Assembly: GCA_002633025.1 (NCBI GenBank)
Contig: NMRB01000648.1
Span: forward strand, 225,499-289,498
DNA from: Notospermus geniculatus
Lineage: Eukaryota; Nemertea; Pilidiophora; Heteronemertea; Lineidae
Direction: 5' to 3'
DNA length: 64,000 nt
Both the position numbers and the translations under genes were made by a program. The first letter of the stretch is position 1, and the number at the start of each line of letters is the position of its first letter. The notes under the pieces were generated by a model, which ran no database searches, had not been told where the DNA came from, and saw only the letters and a list, made by a program, of their open reading frames with translations. Below are positions 22,119 to 33,463 of this stretch, piece by piece.

Positions 22119-22259
22119 TGAGATATCACTTGGCAGTACTTGGATCAAATGTGTTGTTTGTGGAGATGATCTTCAAACGATGGTCGATGGAAGGAATGTA
22201 CACACACAGCAAATATCTATTAAATTCCTTGCCTTGCTAATTTATCCAACATGCATATG

Positions 22260-22401
22260 CAGGGTCTCTGCCAGAAATTTTTTTGAGGGTACTAATTTCT
22301 TCAAAATTAGCAAAAACCTCATGAAATTAAAGAAAACAGCCCTTTTCTGTTCCTTTGAGGGTACTAACGTAGTGCCTTTAGTAGCCTCAGGCAAAACACT
22401 G
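22260..22401 (+). mobile_element. Diverged MITE, CAGGGTMTCYGCCAGA family
   Basis: It matches the reverse complement of 6635-6777 over GCCAGAAAT, TTTTGAGGGTAC and CCCTTTTCTGTTCC. The right end, CTCAGGCAAAACACTG, is a decayed copy of the family terminus. Confidence 0.65.
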
Positions 22402-22437
22402 GTATGCCAGCAGTTCCATGAACAGGCTTGTCCAATC

Positions 22438-22610
22438 AACTCGGAAAATATTTGTCTTCTCCATGTGCTTGAGTCTTATCCGGCCAGTAAACAAAAACAC
22501 ACTAATATTCTACTAGCCCAAAATGAAGAAGTACTCGGCAACTTGTCCAATACCAACTTGGAGAATATTGGTGTTGTCCATGTGCTTGTCTTCTCCAACA
22601 AACCAAGAAT
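22438..22610 (+). repeat. Two diverged units of 116 bp
   Basis: AACTCGGAAAATATTTGTCT at 22439 and AACTTGGAGAATATTGGTGT at 22555 start similar blocks, each with CCATGTGCTTG. Downstream to about 23100, several CTTCCAYTA segments associated with CCGGAC or CCGGATA words suggest further decayed repeats. Confidence 0.45.
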
Positions 22611-23947
22611 ACCGGTACACTTTACCACTGTGTTCGGATCTACTGCGCTTCCATTACAGCATTTATATCTGGTCCTTATCCGCATATAAATAAGACCGGA
22701 TATTTCACGGCTTGCACTTCCACTAGTACTGGATTTGAGGTTAGTAAGTTCAACTACAGATGGCAATACATGGAGTGAACCGCGTGGTGTTCTGATACTT
22801 TTGAGCATGCACAATGTCGCTAGCGATCTTAAGCCACCTACAGCCGAACATAATACTACAAATTGACCCGGACTTATTGCCTTCCACTAGAGAAAACACT
22901 CGGGTTGATCCGCATCTAATTTAAATTCAGTGTATACAATCGTACTCAGCTATGCTATCCGAGCTTAATCATGTTAATAGATCCACACTTATAAAGAACC
23001 AGACTTATTAATAACAGACATCTTGTAATGGAAGCAGAATAAGCCCGGACAAATACCGGCTTTTTCTGTAGTGGAAGTGCAGCTTTAATAACCCTCTGCA
23101 ATTAAAAACTTCATGCAATTCTGGTTTGGATTTGTTTGAGTGAAAAATTTAGATTTCAAGTGTGTAGATGTGTGCATGTTGGTAAATCCAGCAGTTACTG
23201 GTATATTTTGCAACATCAAATGTTTGATAAATCAGAAGTCATTGCAAGAAATTACAAAATACTGGTTGGTCTCATTGGCAAGTTTTCAAAAAATGACTTC
23301 ATTAGTTATTGGATGACAGAATTTTTATACCAAGCAAACTGTTTAATTGCAGAACTTTGTGAAGTAGTCCTATCTTTGACTTGCATATTGGAGTGGAATA
23401 TGTTGAGATTTTTTTTACTCAGTGGTGGTATCAAATATGCACTTCAGCGTGTTTAGTTTTGATTACATTCAGCAGCCTGCATTCCTCTTAGAGAGAGGTA
23501 AGCATTACCATGTATCCTACAAAATCATCAATGTCAAATCAACATCGTCAACATTTACAAGTAGCCTACATTTCCATAGAATTTATTGAAAAATGCATTA
23601 AAGAGACATTTCTTAGGGTGGCTTTCCATTGGAGCATTTCCACACTCGATTTACACGTGCGGAGGCAAGCGAGACGCGTGTAAGTTTTGTAACCTTTTCC
23701 ATTCACGCGTTATGACACAGATGGTTGCAGCGCCGAATTGGTACTGCCGTCGTGTTCCCCTGAATTGCCCTTATGGTATTTTGTAGCTAAGTCCTCCCAG
23801 CACAGGTGTTGCTGGCAGGTTCTTTGATGCCCGGATGCTATCAGCACAGGAGGTAGCGTAAAAAGGTACATCTGACTTTGATTGAATGAGGTACCCAAGC
23901 GGCCCGTCGAGGCCCTAGATCCCGATTTTTTTCCTGCGTGCAAGATA

Positions 23948-24400
23948 ATGTAGATCTTCCATCCTCCCACAGCAGGGCTTTGGTCTTGCTCCTCTTCATA
24001 CACTCGCACACAAAGCCCTAGCTGACTGGGTCTCCCAGCCGAGCATGAGGCGATCAGAAATCCATTGCCCAATCAGAGTGCAGCATTTCTAGGGTGTGAA
24101 TGCTAAATAATTAAATAATTATGACTTATATAAACAATCAAAAATAATAAGAATCTTATTTATATATATACGAAGAACCGCTGGGATAATATTCAGTCAA
24201 TTTTGAAAAGACACAAGTGATTAGATACAAAACTTCTACGATAAAACCACGAAAGTACCAAAACCACAACAAAGAGGGTGTTAACTGGAGTATGGAGCAG
24301 CAGCACCAGATTGACTGGATGTTCTATTTCAGCAGGGGTTTGTGTGAGTGGATGAAGAGGAGCGAGGTAAAAACCCCTGCTGTGGGAGGATGAGATCATC
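23948..24400. repeat. Widely spaced inverted repeat before FUT8 exon 1
   Basis: GATCTTCCATCCTCCCACAG, GCTCCTCTTCATACACTCG and CACAAAGCCC at 23950-24023 are mirrored by GGGTTTGTGTGAGTGGATGA, AGAGGAGCG and CTGCTGTGGGAGGATGAG at 24334-24392. This foldback-like structure ends about 70 bp upstream of the exon's splice acceptor. Confidence 0.65.
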
Positions 24401-24471
24401 CAACTGGAATGGTTGTCGAGATCTTGTTCCCATCTTCACCACTAACCATTGTGTTTGCTTTCTCGTTACAG

Positions 24472-24684
24472 TGAGTGATGTTAAGGAAGAATGAAAGGGA
24501 CATGGCGTATGATAGCAGTACTGTTGCTCTTTTGGCTCTCGGTCGTCTTGTACATGAGCACGACACTTTTCCAGTCAGGTGACCTTGGCGAGCGAGCTGA
24601 TAGACAGTTACAGCAAGCATTAAAGGAACTAGATGCGCTCAAACGTCAGAATGACGAATTATTTAAACTTGCAGCAGAAATAAG
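24472..24684 (+). CDS. FUT8: FUT8 first coding exon (alpha-1,6-fucosyltransferase, N-terminus)
   Basis: FUT8 is a Golgi type II membrane enzyme that transfers fucose from GDP-fucose to the innermost N-acetylglucosamine of N-glycans (core fucosylation). A strong acceptor (pyrimidine tract, then ACAG) precedes 24472, 19 bases of 5' UTR follow, and translation starts at the ATG at 24491. The exon encodes 64 full residues and ends at AG|GTACGT, phase 2. Residues 1-6 (MKGTWR) are the short basic tail, residues 7-27 the signal anchor, and residues 36-65 a charged heptad-like stem (ALKELDALKRQNDELFKLAA). This resembles the vertebrate FUT8 pattern of tail, anchor and a LERLKQQNEDL-type stem. The call rests on this N-terminal resemblance plus the exon at 40818, since no catalytic motif is in the window. 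Another coiled-coil Golgi type II protein is the main alternative. Confidence 0.8.
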
Positions 24685-25018
24685 GTACGTCCCCTAGAAT
24701 TTATCAAAGGCACTCTACCAAAAATCTTTTCAGCAGAAACTGCCTAATTTATTGATGTATGGTGTGTTCGCACTTGCTTCCGTGAAGTTCTCAACTCATC
24801 TACCTCAAGTTTGAGTAGTGTAGTATGTTCTGTTGAAGCTTTCTGACAGTCTTGCAAATTAATTGGAAAGAACTTGAAGGAATATTCTTCAAATGGTTGA
24901 GAGGAACAACCTCTCTTCAAATATTTTTCAATCACTACCATGATATATGATGTGAGAATCTTGAGAGAAGATGCTACGTCTGCTAGCTGCAAGGACTCTA
25001 GTGGGAGTAGTTAGGAGT

Positions 25019-25261
25019 TTAACCCCTTAACTGGGTGCGGCATACTATTACGTCATTACGAAATCCGGGGAACCCCCGAAAATACCAGAGTATCTCTGCT
25101 TGCATAGGACGTAATCAAGTACGCCTCGCAATATGGCGCTTCACAGTGCGTAGGACGTTGTATCACGTCTGGAACCTTATGTGTCAAATTAACCTTTTGT
25201 TGGCAAATTTTTTTAAGCAAGAAAAATTCACACTAAAAAAATTACACAGTTAAGGGGTTAA
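25019..25261. mobile_element. MITE with TTAA ends, CCCCTTAACTG
   Basis: TTAA-CCCCTTAACTG at the left and CAGTTAAGGGG-TTAA at the right bound 243 bp. A TTAA target site is characteristic of piggyBac and Kolobok elements. No transposase is present. Confidence 0.75.
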
Positions 25262-25297
25262 TATTTGGCAATCCACTATTCATCCACTGCTGAATTA

Positions 25298-25481
25298 TTA
25301 GCTCACCGTGGTGAGCTTATACAATGGTTGTGCGTCCGTCGTCCGTCGTCCGTCGTCGTCGTCGTCGTCGTGTTCCGTTAGCAGGGCACATTGGGAATGA
25401 CTTTACCCAGATTGCTCATCCCTCTGTCATTAGACTGTTATGTCCAACCCGGTGAGCACATGGTCCATGGACCATTTCATT
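25298..25481 (+). mobile_element. ATGGTCCATGGACCAT repeat, shortest complete copy f
   Basis: This compact copy shows both ends: left hairpin AGCTCACCGTGGTGAGCT at 25300-25317, then GTCC/GTCG microsatellite and GTTAGCAGGG. A unit with GGGAATGACTTTACCCAGAT follows. The right end carries GGTGAGCAC and the perfect palindrome at 25460-25475, then TTCATT. It is the best model of the family's minimal structure. Confidence 0.8.
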
Positions 25482-25697
25482 ACATTTGCCATCATCATCT
25501 CTTGATGGAGCACATGTTCGGTGGTGCAAATATTTGACGTTTTCTCTTGAAAATGTAATTTCGGGGAAAGGTTTGATCACATTTCTGTTTTCATTTGGAG
25601 GTACTCCCGCTTCCAGCTTGATGTTTGTTGTGTCAATAGCACTGCCACCGTTGTCAATATCTAACTACCTTGCTGATGCAGATATGTGAAAAGTTTA

Positions 25698-26195
25698 AGC
25701 CTGGCTCAGGTTGACATTGCGTCTTGAAGCAACTCGACGGATCCATCGCAGATAAAAAAACACCACACGCAGGTTGATATTTAAGGATTGAGAGGTACTT
25801 GGAACAACTGGCAGTTACCTCGAACAGCACGCTCATGTCGACAGTGCGTCGATCAGAATCGGACAGGTAGCAAGACGCATGGCACTGCCGCCATTTTCTT
25901 TTTTCGGTATATGTCACATGATTTTCAATGAAATGCCGTTCAAGCAGCTGATCAGTCGCAAGCAGGGGCAGGTGGACGGATCTGAGTGGAACTGAAAACA
26001 ACTAGTCGCCGAAAAGAAGAACATGGGCAACTCGAAGCAACTCGAGGCAACAAGCAGATCCGGCAGTTGCTCCGAGACGCAAGCGCGTTAGGTTGACAAA
26101 ATCCGCAACTGATCAGTCACTCTGAGTTGCTTCCATCGCCGGAAAGCTAGTTGCCGCGAGTTGCTTCAAGACGCAATGTCGACCTGAGCCAGGCT
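25698..26195. mobile_element. 498-bp MITE, AGCCTGGCTCAGG ends (TTA)
   Basis: The ends AGCCTGGCTCAGGTTGACAT and ATGTCGACCTGAGCCAGGCT, extending through TTGAAGCAACTCG, are nearly perfect inverts flanked by TTA (25695-25697 and 26196-26198). The interior (GCAACTGATCAGTC, ATCGCCGGAAAGCTAGTTGC) is shared with 35693-36857 and 41051-41415. PIF/Harbinger-type. Confidence 0.9.
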
Positions 26196-26981
26196 TTACA
26201 TCTTGTTGTGTGTCTGGATCATTTGGCTGGAAGCCTCCAAGACCAAGTTGAATAACAACGAGCTAATCAGAATTCATATTTGTAGTCCTGGAAACATACT
26301 GGTTCTTGATCAAATTCATACCTCGCAGTCCATCACAGATGTGTCAATATTTCTCAGCGTGTAGTGTCAACCCTAATAACTCTTACTGGATCTGCTGGCA
26401 TTCTGATATCAATATCACTTTCCAACTAGAACATGATAACCTAAAGGAATGAACCGCGAATTGTGCTATATGACAGTCTGTCCACTATGTATCATAAGAT
26501 TTTCTGCATTTGGTCTTTTTGTTCTGGTTTTGGCTTAATGAGGAACCGGAGGAACTAATCCGTGTCGTGGTGCTGACGAACAACTCAGTTAAAACGATGA
26601 CGTCGAAAGTCAAGCCAACGTTATTTGCCATTTGATTCTGAAACTACTTCTAGCCTTATACCTAAAGTAGTCCACTGAATTTCGAATTTTACATGTTCAT
26701 CATCAAGTATAGGGCGGACTCAATGTATCTGAATGTTTTCAAACAAAAATTCAAGCGGGAACATGTTGAATTTCATCGATAAAATTGACTATTTTAGCGT
26801 AAGCAACAGACCGAAAAGCAACATCATTGATTCCGAACGGCGCATCACACATAACGTCATGAACGATGCACGACATCAGTGACGTTTTCAACGTCGCAAT
26901 GCATGCACTTTTGTGTTAAAACTGAGTTGTTCCCCAGCGCCTCCTTTGGGCACCCCGGTTCCCCATTGTTAGGTTCTCTAA

Positions 26982-27112
26982 GGGTTGGTTCATACTCCGT
27001 CCGGATTTTACGCCGACTATGATCAATTTCAGTGTGTGTGCACATTCATGCCTTGTAAACGTGCGATCAGTTTCATGCGCTTGACGGTCCGCAAGCAAGT
27101 ATGAATTGGCCC
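26982..27112. mobile_element. 131-bp MITE, GGGYYRRTTCATACT ends (TAA)
   Basis: GGGTTGGTTCATACT at the left and AGTATGAATTGGCCC at the right are inverted, flanked by TAA (26979-26981 and 27113-27115). Inner segments CGTCCGGATTT and GACGGTCCGC are diverged. PIF/Harbinger-type by target duplication. Confidence 0.7.
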
Positions 27113-27792
27113 TAACTTGGATTGGCTGTTGACACTAACAGCTGGGGAACATAGTCACACACAAATACCACAACATGAATTGAACAACTTCTAGAGTAGT
27201 ACACATCGGGGGAATTTTCCAGCATTGCTTTGTCTCCAGGGATGTCAGTGAGATTTTAGGTAACAATCTCAGCTTAGTCAAGTTGGTGGCAAATTTCAAG
27301 AAATTTGCAAATATCCCAATTAAAATTTCCACTTTCATTTCGCCAAAATAGTTTTGTAAAACATGCCAATAGGTGCATAGTCATTTTGGCCAATTGCCAC
27401 CTTCGAATGACATCCCTGGCAGTGTTAATTCCCTCATACATGTAGGTTCGCTGAAAAATCCTAATAAAAATTCTCATCCCCCTGCAACCTTCTTTCATGG
27501 GAGCAATTGCTGTCATTGATCACGTTGCCTGCTTGTGGTCGAGTGCTGACTAATCATACATGATATTGGTAGAGACTCTCTGAGATGGCTGTGGGAATGA
27601 GCCAGGAACTTGTACCGTACATCCATGATGGCAGATTGTCTGTTGTCATGTATGTACTGTACTTATACATGCAGCTCTCGGCTTTCAGATGGGCATGGTG
27701 CGAACTTTGTAAAAAGGGCACTTCAACCTAGAAAAGGGCACTTTTCATTGGCGACATTTCTATCTACTAACGGAATTTGAGAAGCTTGTCAG

Positions 27793-27983
27793 TTACCCTT
27801 TCGTTACTGACATGTATGGTCACCAGTTTACAGGCCATTTTCAAAACTGTTTTATCCGTAAACTGTTTAACAAAATTCTGTTCTAACTTAAACCTTCCAT
27901 TATACAGGACACACGGGTCCCATGGAAATTTCGTGGGGGGTTGGATGACCCGGCGACCGGGTCCCACATAACGAAAGGGTTAA
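27793..27983. mobile_element. TTA(A)-bounded MITE, CCCTTTCGTTA ends
   Basis: TTACCCTTTCGTTA and TAACGAAAGGGTTAA are inverted around about 165 bp. The right end gives TTAA, while the left has a single-base change. Similar in design to 25019-25261. Confidence 0.6.
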
Positions 27984-28013
27984 AAAAGTCTCTACAACTC
28001 CAGTCAAAGCCAA

Positions 28014-28095
28014 ATGGGGAGTAGGCGAAATGGGGAGTAGGCGAAATGGGGGTAGGCGAAATGGGGATTAGGCGAAATGGGGGTAGGCGAAATGG
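28014..28095 (+). repeat. TAGGCGAAATGGGG minisatellite
   Basis: Five to six copies of a 15-16 bp unit, GGGGAGTAGGCGAAAT, are the same unit type as the array at 17461-17680. Confidence 0.85.
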
Positions 28096-28369
28096 GGATA
28101 CACCTTTAAGCCAGTTTCTAGGTGATATGACCAAAAAGGCCCATGACAGAGGGGCTGGGAGGTACTAAAACCTAAAAATTTTTTTTAGGGGCACGGTGCC
28201 CTAGGGGTTTAAAAAAGGCACAGCGGCGCCCCCTTTTAGCGGCATGGCGCAGCGCCTCTCTAAAATGTCCTAGATACCCTGACATGTAAATGTACTGCCT
28301 GTTGGACAGCTGCGAGTTCCTGATGAAAGCAGTAACTGATTCTCTAGTGATTTAGGATGCCCCAATATA

Positions 28370-28859
28370 CTCTAAATCCTCAGATTTATGGGTACAAAGT
28401 GTCCACCTCATTAAAACCTTGCGTGACCGCCCAATTATTTCATATGCATGTCTTTACAAAGGGACTTCACCGTGAATGGCTAAGGTTGGGTTCTCTGTGA
28501 ATGTCTGAAGGAACTTCGCTCTGTCGCTTGCCGGGTTGTGAAATCAACACGTAGTCTGGATTTGAAATTGATCCCACTGGGTCAGAAGGCCTATGGTGAC
28601 CGCTGTGTAAAAGTCACAAAACCCGTCATTCGAATCAATCGCAAACCGATCGTATCGTAATCGAACGCGGAGACCTTGAAATTGACCATACTGAAGTCGG
28701 CCAGACGTCATTCTGCCACGGTGGTAGTGCGCGGAACCCGCCCATTGGCCATGCCTTTGAATAGAACTACGTAACCCTTTTATAGTGTGATTGAGGGGGG
28801 CGTGGTCTATCCGTCGGCTTGAATATCCGATGTGTACCCATAAATCTGAGGATTTAGAG
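28370..28859. mobile_element. 490-bp MITE at a TA site, CTCTAAATCCTCAG ends
   Basis: 27-bp perfect inverted ends, CTCTAAATCCTCAGATTTAT followed by GGGTACA, are flanked by TA at both sides. Tc1/mariner-type non-autonomous element. No reading frame of note. Confidence 0.85.
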
Positions 28860-29635
28860 TAGTTCAGATTCTATGGTTCCGTATTTAATTTCATTGAGTG
28901 CACTTGTTCAGCAGTGCATTTGGGGATACTCATTCATACATCAGTCTTGTTTCATTTGAATTATCATCAGTGGAACTATAATATTGTGGCAGCGTTCTCA
29001 ATAAAGAAATGGCAGAGGGTGATTTTGCCAGCTGCTAAGAATTTTTGTTGTGAAATGACCCTCATGAGTTATTATGGCTCTTCCTTAGAAGGCCATCACT
29101 TCAAAATCATCAAAAGCTTCTGAAATTTTCAATCATTGAAAAATGTATAAGTTTGGTCATAGAGGAAAGACGGTTAGCCTTACTCCACGGGCCAAAATAG
29201 CTTGAAGTTTTTAAGAGGGCTGCAGTGCATGGATTTGGTCCCGAAGATGCATTTGAGGGAGTGACAACTTTATGCTCTTGAGTAATGGTGAAGATGAACA
29301 AAAATGACCGATGTGGATCTGGACTAATCTTTGTCCCATCCATGCTGAGTGCATGTCCAAAAAAGAAGTTGTCACTGTATTTTGTGATGGTGACCCAAGA
29401 TATCAATGAATTAGTCTTGGTACAAGTTCAGAAATCCGCGGTCTCTTGGGTGGATTTTGGTCTGTAGCACTGTGTGTGATTAATAGATATTTGCGAATTA
29501 CTGTGTGGCGATCTATCTTTGTTTTGCTGGCCTTTTGAGTAATCAGTTCCTGTTTGAGATCTTTTCATCATCTAAATAGGAAAGGTTGCTTACCATCTGT
29601 GAAGGGTGCGGGCAAACATGACGCTAGCCATACAT

Positions 29636-29867
29636 GTGGTGATTCAAACACAAAATTATTTTATTCGTACGCGATTTTACTCATGCATAACTAATTGTGT
29701 TGACTATTTTTGCAGTTGTTTAGGCAAATAGAAGGGGTGACAGCTTATTACGTAATCACCCGTCACCCCTTCCGTTTACCAGATGAACTGCGAATGCGAC
29801 AAGCACCATTAGTTATGCATCAACGACTTCGCGTACGAATAAAATAATTTTGTGTTTGAATCACCAC
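29636..29867. mobile_element. 232-bp foldback, GTGGTGATTCAAACAC ends
   Basis: The outer arms GTGGTGATTCAAACACAAAA, TTATTTTATTCGTACGCGA and GCATAACTA are mirrored at the right. The core is a second hairpin, AAGGGGTGAC with GTCACCCCTT around TTACGTAA. It is a well preserved foldback. Confidence 0.85.
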
Positions 29868-30539
29868 ACTGATCGATACTTACACGACAAAGAGAAGTCC
29901 GGGTTTTTTCAGGCCCGGACTCATTTGAAGTCCGGGTTTCTCCATCAAAGCACTTACACTGTACAAATCCAATTGGTACAAAACCCAGCGATCGCAGATG
30001 AATTCGGAGGTCACATCCGCAGGTCACTCAGCGTAATAACATGTGTAATTATCGTCACCGGTATCAATTATCGCAATGCCATCTGTTGCCGGGTCTAGAA
30101 CTAGGTAATTGCACTTACACCTGAAGCAGAAGCCCGGGTCACGTCCGGACTTAATCTAGACCCACTCATGTCATCAGGGCTACTGATCATGCAAGAGATA
30201 ATGAAAATCTTCCTCTCCATCCTTAAACACTGTCTGAAATGAACAATTGACATTTGAGTCACATCCCTCGTATTCTATAAACATAAAATCCGGTTTATAA
30301 TCATCTTGCAATGACTCCAGAGACCACCCAGAAAATTCAATCCACGAAATCAAGAGACATCCCCATGGAAACCAGATTTGCCTTTCCTTAAGGGCAGGTA
30401 TTAGATATTAAATATTTACTGGCAGGTCTTCAGTGTCAGAATCGCCATGCTTCTGTCGTAGCACTACGTCATAAATTCAGTACCGGTAGTTGCCTGGCTC
30501 TACGAAACCCCAGCTTGCGTGTCTCTGTTTCTGTTGCAG

Positions 30540-31013
30540 CACCTGTGAGCTATAGTCATGACACGGTGTCCATCGTCCGTCATCAGTCCGTCGGCGTCCA
30601 TAGCAGGGTGCATTTCCAAACCGCTGTACGTACCTGTGCTCATCAAACTTTGGCTAAATGTCGGCAATGTATCCACAACTGACACCTCCCCATATGAACT
30701 AAAATTAATGCCTGCAAAGGTGATTTTGAAGTGGAATTTCTTCGAAAGGGGGACGCCTCCTGTGCATGGCACGGGAGGCGTTATAATTGTCCCCCGGAGC
30801 CCTCGGAGGGGGACTTGAAAATACCGGCCGTCCGTGCGCCTATGCCGCTCGCCGCTCGCCGCTACTAGTCCCTTCCGCTCTATAACTTAAGAACGACTGA
30901 AGATTTTGGATTCATATTTGGTGGAGGGATGTATCACGGGCCAAAGGTGTGTCGCGTGAAAGAATCGGCCAAATCCGATTCTCCACTTTGCCACCAGGGG
31001 GCCGAAAGCCAAA
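30540..31013 (+). repeat. Partial repeat next to the second gap
   Basis: GTCCRTC-rich sequence and AGCAGGGTGCATTTCC near 30576-30617 resemble the left region of the ATGGTCCATGGACCAT family. 30887-31013 resembles an internal unit, with a CTCF-like CCACCAGGGGGCCG at 30991 directly before the gap. Confidence 0.5.
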
Positions 31014-31403
31014 NNNNNNNNNNNNNNNNNNNNNNNNNNNNNNNNNNNNNNNNNNNNNNNNNNNNNNNNNNNNNNNNNNNNNNNNNNNNNNNNNNNNNNN
31101 NNNNNNNNNNNNNNNNNNNNNNNNNNNNNNNNNNNNNNNNNNNNNNNNNNNNNNNNNNNNNNNNNNNNNNNNNNNNNNNNNNNNNNNNNNNNNNNNNNNN
31201 NNNNNNNNNNNNNNNNNNNNNNNNNNNNNNNNNNNNNNNNNNNNNNNNNNNNNNNNNNNNNNNNNNNNNNNNNNNNNNNNNNNNNNNNNNNNNNNNNNNN
31301 NNNNNNNNNNNNNNNNNNNNNNNNNNNNNNNNNNNNNNNNNNNNNNNNNNNNNNNNNNNNNNNNNNNNNNNNNNNNNNNNNNNNNNNNNNNNNNNNNNNN
31401 NNN
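31014..31403. other. Assembly gap (390 N)
   Basis: This run of N starts inside a palindrome-family-like unit (left flank GGGGGCCGAAAGCCAAA) and ends exactly at the TTAA border of the element at 31404. Confidence 0.95.
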
Positions 31404-31901
31404 TTAACCCAACGGTGCCGACCTACGGCCAACTCCGTCGGCTACTTGAAGGCTGAAAGCGCCGAACAACGGCGAACTCCGTAGCCGAGTCTGGCCGAGT
31501 ATTTCCGAGTGCCTGTCGGGGGAAAATGACGTCACAGAGTAGGCAAGCTAAATCGAAGATTGTACAATTCGCAATTTATGGATTTCGAAGGTTTTGGAGT
31601 GGTTTTTTCGCTAATTTCAGCCAGAAATCTCACAAATTGAATGTAAACAAACCAATCAGCGGATTATATGTGTAAATAAAGTACTTCTGTGGACTTTGTA
31701 TCGATATTTTAGTGATTATTTCGGCTTTTTTAGATAGATTCGATGGACTTGAATGCCAGTGACGATACATTCCGCGGGTATCAAAGGTCTGTACAGCTGC
31801 AATAGGGCATTTTACTTGCCCAAAAACTAATTTTTGGCCAAAAAAACCTTCGGCACGTTCTGCCTTTAAAGGTAAATTGGCCTTCGGCACCGTTGGGTTA
31901 A
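31404..31901. mobile_element. TTAA-bounded MITE, CCCAACGGTGCCGA ends
   Basis: TTAA-CCCAACGGTGCCGACC at the left (abutting the gap) and GGCACCGTTGGG-TTAA at the right bound 498 bp. The TTAA site suggests piggyBac or Kolobok type. The left border could be incomplete because of the gap. Confidence 0.75.
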
Positions 31902-32882
31902 TACTGAATGGAATCTTCAAAATACATGCCCGTCAGACTTGCACCCGGGGCGACGGGGGACGTTCAATGCTGTGCTTGTTAATACCAGACAGCTGTATGA
32001 GGATTCTGTATGCCGACCTAAGCCTAGTACTTCATTATTTCAGCGTCCAGATTTTGATCGTGCGTCGAAGTATGAACTTGGCTTAAAGCGGATTGTTAGC
32101 GTCTGTCCAAAGTGAACCAAAAATAATAAAACAACTTGTTTTATTCATAACAACAACTGGTAAATGCATTGCGGCGGCCGCTCCAGAAACTGTTTTGTGG
32201 AATCTTTGACTCAGCGCGAATAGTCCGCTTTAAGTGAGAGAAGCCAATAATAGTGCTTAAATCTAATTCCTGGTAAAGCATAATTTTAGTCTGACGAACT
32301 AAAACACCCAAAAAATAGGTGAAGGGGTTGTTAATAAAATTTATTGTCGAGCTTACTTGAATGAATTCTGGTAATTTCCAGTGTTCTGTATATGTTTATG
32401 CACCTCTCACGTTCCAAACATTGAGTGCAGGTGAAACATCAGAATTATTTATTCATCATCCATTGGAGGACCTCTCATGCAACATATAGATCTAAATATC
32501 AATTTTGGAAGCTCAAGGACAGTGAATCCAAAATGGTCGACAGATATAGAATATTTTGAGCATATAGAAACGGAACGCCAAGTGTGCTTTTGCAATTTTT
32601 GTTGCCGGATATATAAATATACTTAGAATTCTTGTCAATTTGTTGAACACGAGTTGGTTGGTTCATCGGGTTCATTACAATGCCATGCAGTTCCTACTGT
32701 TCGTGGGAATGCATGTGTTGCTGGTAATTGCAGAAGAATAGTTAGGGAAGTGTACACAGTGCATAAGTGCATGCTGAGCAATTTATCTGAAACTTGAAAC
32801 AATTTGTTGAACACCACGCAGTCAGTTATTTCAAGTTCAGTCCAGTGCCCTTTCTAATACTGTGCCCCGAATGCATGGTATT

Positions 32883-33070
32883 TGTGTGGCGGTCTAGGAA
32901 AACCCGTCGGATGTCACTGAATGATAAACAAGGGCTGTCAGATTGCCTGTTGATCTGCTACTGTTTACCTGTTACGTAGTACGTTTCAACTCTTGAAATG
33001 CACAGGTTCACCAAGGCCAAACACTTTCCTCAAATGCGACATGCAATGGGTTTTCCTAGACCGCCTCACA
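32883..33070 (+). mobile_element. 188-bp MITE, TGTGTGGCGGTCTAGG ends, copy 1
   Basis: TGTGTGGCGGTCTAGGAAAA and TTTTCCTAGACCGCCTCACA form inverted ends, with interior CAAGGGCTGTCAGATTGCCT and CTGTTTACCTGTTACGTAGT. A reverse-oriented copy sits at 59636-59827. Confidence 0.8.
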
Positions 33071-33080
33071 TTTATGCTGG

Positions 33081-33463
33081 TAATGGGGAACCCGCTCACC
33101 GACAGGTCGGCGCTGTGAGCGCTTGTACCAAGACGACGTCAATGACGTCATTTTAGGTGTCATTGGCGTCATGTTAGTTGCTGGCGTTGCGTCATGAAAA
33201 AAATGCCTGTACATTTTTCTACAGGAAAAATGACACAAAAGACGTTGCTTTTATCGCCATTTTTATCTCTTCATTTTGAGAAAAAAAGGAATGAGATTAA
33301 AAGAAAATTTCATCTGCTACAAGATGATGTAAGTTTTATTGTTGGGCGACCAACACATTATTTTCACGCCAGAAATAAATGGAAATGACGTTAGAAAAAC
33401 AGAGACTTCGGTACAACCGCTCGCAGCGCCACGTCGTGACGTTAGTGTGCGGGTTCCTCATTA
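33081..33463 (-). mobile_element. MITE, CACCTAAAATGA family, copy 3
   Basis: TAATGGGGAACCCGC and GCGGGTTCCTCATTA form the ends. The interior GTCATTTTAGGTG, AAAATGACACAAAAGA and TTGCTTTTATCGCCAT is the reverse complement of copy 2 at 7583-7841. Confidence 0.75.

Larger units (their letters stand above)
15122..24471. other. Non-coding spans upstream of FUT8
   Basis: Nothing recognisable was seen in 15122-15580, 16549-17047, 17821-18050, 19491-20045, 20867-21929 or 22611-23947, apart from simple AT-rich stretches (24090-24180). FUT8 5' UTR exons could be hidden here but cannot be identified without transcripts. Confidence 0.6.

Noticed and set aside
22180-22689. 169-codon open frame
   Set aside because: It contains the MITE at 22260-22401. 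The similar peptide encoded at 6657-6950 on the other strand reflects shared repeat DNA, not a protein family.
30887-31456. Open frames on both strands through the second gap
   Set aside because: They exist only because N codons are not read as stops.
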